Part shown: piece after piece, positions 62,560 to 64,000 of the stretch
How the letters are laid out: the number at the start of each line of letters is the position of its first letter
How positions within the stretch are numbered: the stretch's first letter is position 1
Assembly (NCBI GenBank): GCA_032207245.1
Contig: CM063498.1
Coordinates: 60,998,536 to 61,062,535 of the forward strand
DNA length: 64,000 nucleotides
DNA from: Pardosa pseudoannulata
Lineage: Eukaryota > Arthropoda > Arachnida > Araneae > Lycosidae
Direction: 5' to 3'
Translations under genes and position numbers: made by a program
The notes under the pieces: generated by a model
Told to the model about the DNA's origin: nothing
What the model saw: the letters and a program-made list of their open reading frames with translations, nothing else
Database searches by the model: none

Positions 62560-64000
62560 TTAATTAACAAACTGAATTTCTCGAAGTTCTTTAATATAAT
62601 TGTCGATTTGAAAATCAGGTTACAAATGTTTAATTGCAACGAGAGAATAAATTCGGAAGCGGAAAAACATTCCACGTAATATATCTTCTATCATTTATAA
62701 ATAATTGGTAAACATTTAAGTAAAACTGTGCTCATTAAAATGAGCAGCAAGAAAAGAATTCGGAGTTAAATGACTGTTTTTCATTTATTATATCCAACGT
62801 TGACATATTTGTGGCGGAATCAAGTTAGCACAAAATGTTATTTATAGAAATAACTTTCTTCATATTATACCTAGAATTCGTGCTCAATTAATGTGCTTTA
62901 ACAACTCAGGCTGGATTTCCTATATAAAAATGTTCAATGATTTATTAAATTTCATTATCTGAATTACTGCACTGAAACAGGACAGAATGCAGCAATAAAG
63001 GCAACATTAATCAAGATTTTATTTGTTACGACGGTGGAAAAACTCCTGAATGTTAATATTATTCACGAGACAGTTTGTCTTTATTACCACGCAGCTAAAA
63101 AGTGACTAAATAATTATGAAAAACTGAATAGATTTTTTTTATTTTAGTTGTCAATTTGGAGATTAATTTATGAATGTTTAAATGGGTGGAGAAGTTAACT
63201 TTGAAAGTGGAAAAAGACTCTTCATAAAGAATCTATCATTTATTAATGATAAGTTAGCGTTTAACTGCGATCATTAAAATGCACAGCAATAAAAATTTTT
63301 GGGATAAATGACTATTTTTTTGTTTATTATACTTAACGTTTATTTGTATATCGTGATATAGCACTGAATATACGGTTTCCATTAGATTTTACACAGATTA
63401 TGTCTATTCGCCATCAATTAATATGTTTCTAAAAAAAGCTGAAATCCATATTTCGTATATAAAAATGTTCAATGCATTATTAATTTTATTATCTGAAATA
63501 TTCTTCTCCAATATGACAGAATTCAACGAATTGCGCTTTTGCACAGTTTTTTTTATTTGGAACCATAGTGGAAAAAGTTTTCAGCTCAAAATATTATTCA
63601 TAACGATAATTCCTTTTCATTATCGTGAAACTGAAAAGTAGCTAAAAAATATGCAGAACTAAGTAGCTTGTAGTTCTTTTACTATAGCAAATTTGGAGAT
63701 CAATTTATAAATATATAATTACATCGACAGAATAAATTTCGTAGAAGTGAAACACTTGCGTAAAATATTTATCATTTATTTATGATAAGTTAACATTTAA
63801 ACAGAACTGGAATCATTAAAATGCCATGAAAGAAAAGTATTTACGATAAATGATTGTTTTTTTTATTTAATATATCCATCTTTTATCTGTATCTCGTACA
63901 GTACTTTCAGCAGTAAATATGCTATTTTCTCAGAATTTAGATTATACTTAAAATTCATTTTCAGCGGATGAGTTTCTCAAAAAAGATATCTAATAACTTA
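62560..64000 (+). repeat. Degenerate ~540-bp tandem repeat, three units, runs off the window
   Basis: CATTAAAATG recurs at about 62733, 63272 and 63813. Around it are shared TTGTCAATTTGGAGAT-like, ATCATTTATTnATGATAAGTT, TAAATGACTGTTTTT and TATATAAAAATGTTCAATG segments. The units are well diverged. The third is cut by the window end. Confidence 0.8.

Overview
This is nuclear DNA from an animal: strongly AT-rich, with long TA microsatellites, introns with GT/AG borders, and very dense transposon debris. The only recognisable host gene is an atypical soluble guanylate cyclase of the invertebrate Gyc88E type. Together with tRNA-derived SINEs and abundant hAT, pogo and piggyBac-like elements, this suggests an arthropod, and an arachnid or spider is plausible. 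That placement is inference, because no marker in the window fixes the species.

Layout. 0-6.3 kb holds a TA/GT microsatellite, a GC-richer LTR-like block, a foldback element with arms of about 785 bp around a broken transposase-like gene, and a four-unit tandem array. 6.3-16.8 kb holds an 1,230-bp hAT-like element with exon-like segments inside, an internally deleted pogo/Tigger element, a 334-bp hAT MITE, a dead Tc1-like transposase split by a TTAA-flanked MITE, SINEs and a mariner/pogo-type MITE. 16.8-23.7 kb is built from about 1.05-kb repeats, interrupted by a hAT element, a TTAA MITE, a SINE and an LTR-like block. 24-30.5 kb holds a second LTR-like block, SINE remnants and a SINE-derived satellite of about 305 bp. 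31-43 kb holds a TTAA element and two large tandem arrays (about 293 bp and 370 bp), each made from the end of a MITE plus its flank. 43-50 kb holds SINEs, an inverted-repeat element and long TA tracts.

The host gene is on the minus strand. Exon 52502-52224 encodes part of the heme (HNOB) domain and exon 50858-50517 encodes the end of HNOB and the start of the HNOBA domain. They join in phase 0 across a 1,365-bp intron. No cyclase catalytic exon and no first exon was found, so the gene very probably extends beyond the recognised exons on both sides. 52.5-64 kb is probably its upstream intron or flank. It carries direct and inverted repeats, a pogo-like element with an open C-terminal reading frame, degenerate tandem arrays and an intact SINE.

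The most notable pattern is that three unrelated elements (a SINE, a piggyBac-like MITE and a palindromic MITE) each stand at the left edge of a tandem array. In each case the repeat unit is the element's terminus plus the neighbouring flank. This looks like repeated satellite birth at transposon boundaries within 14 kb. All boundaries were read by eye.
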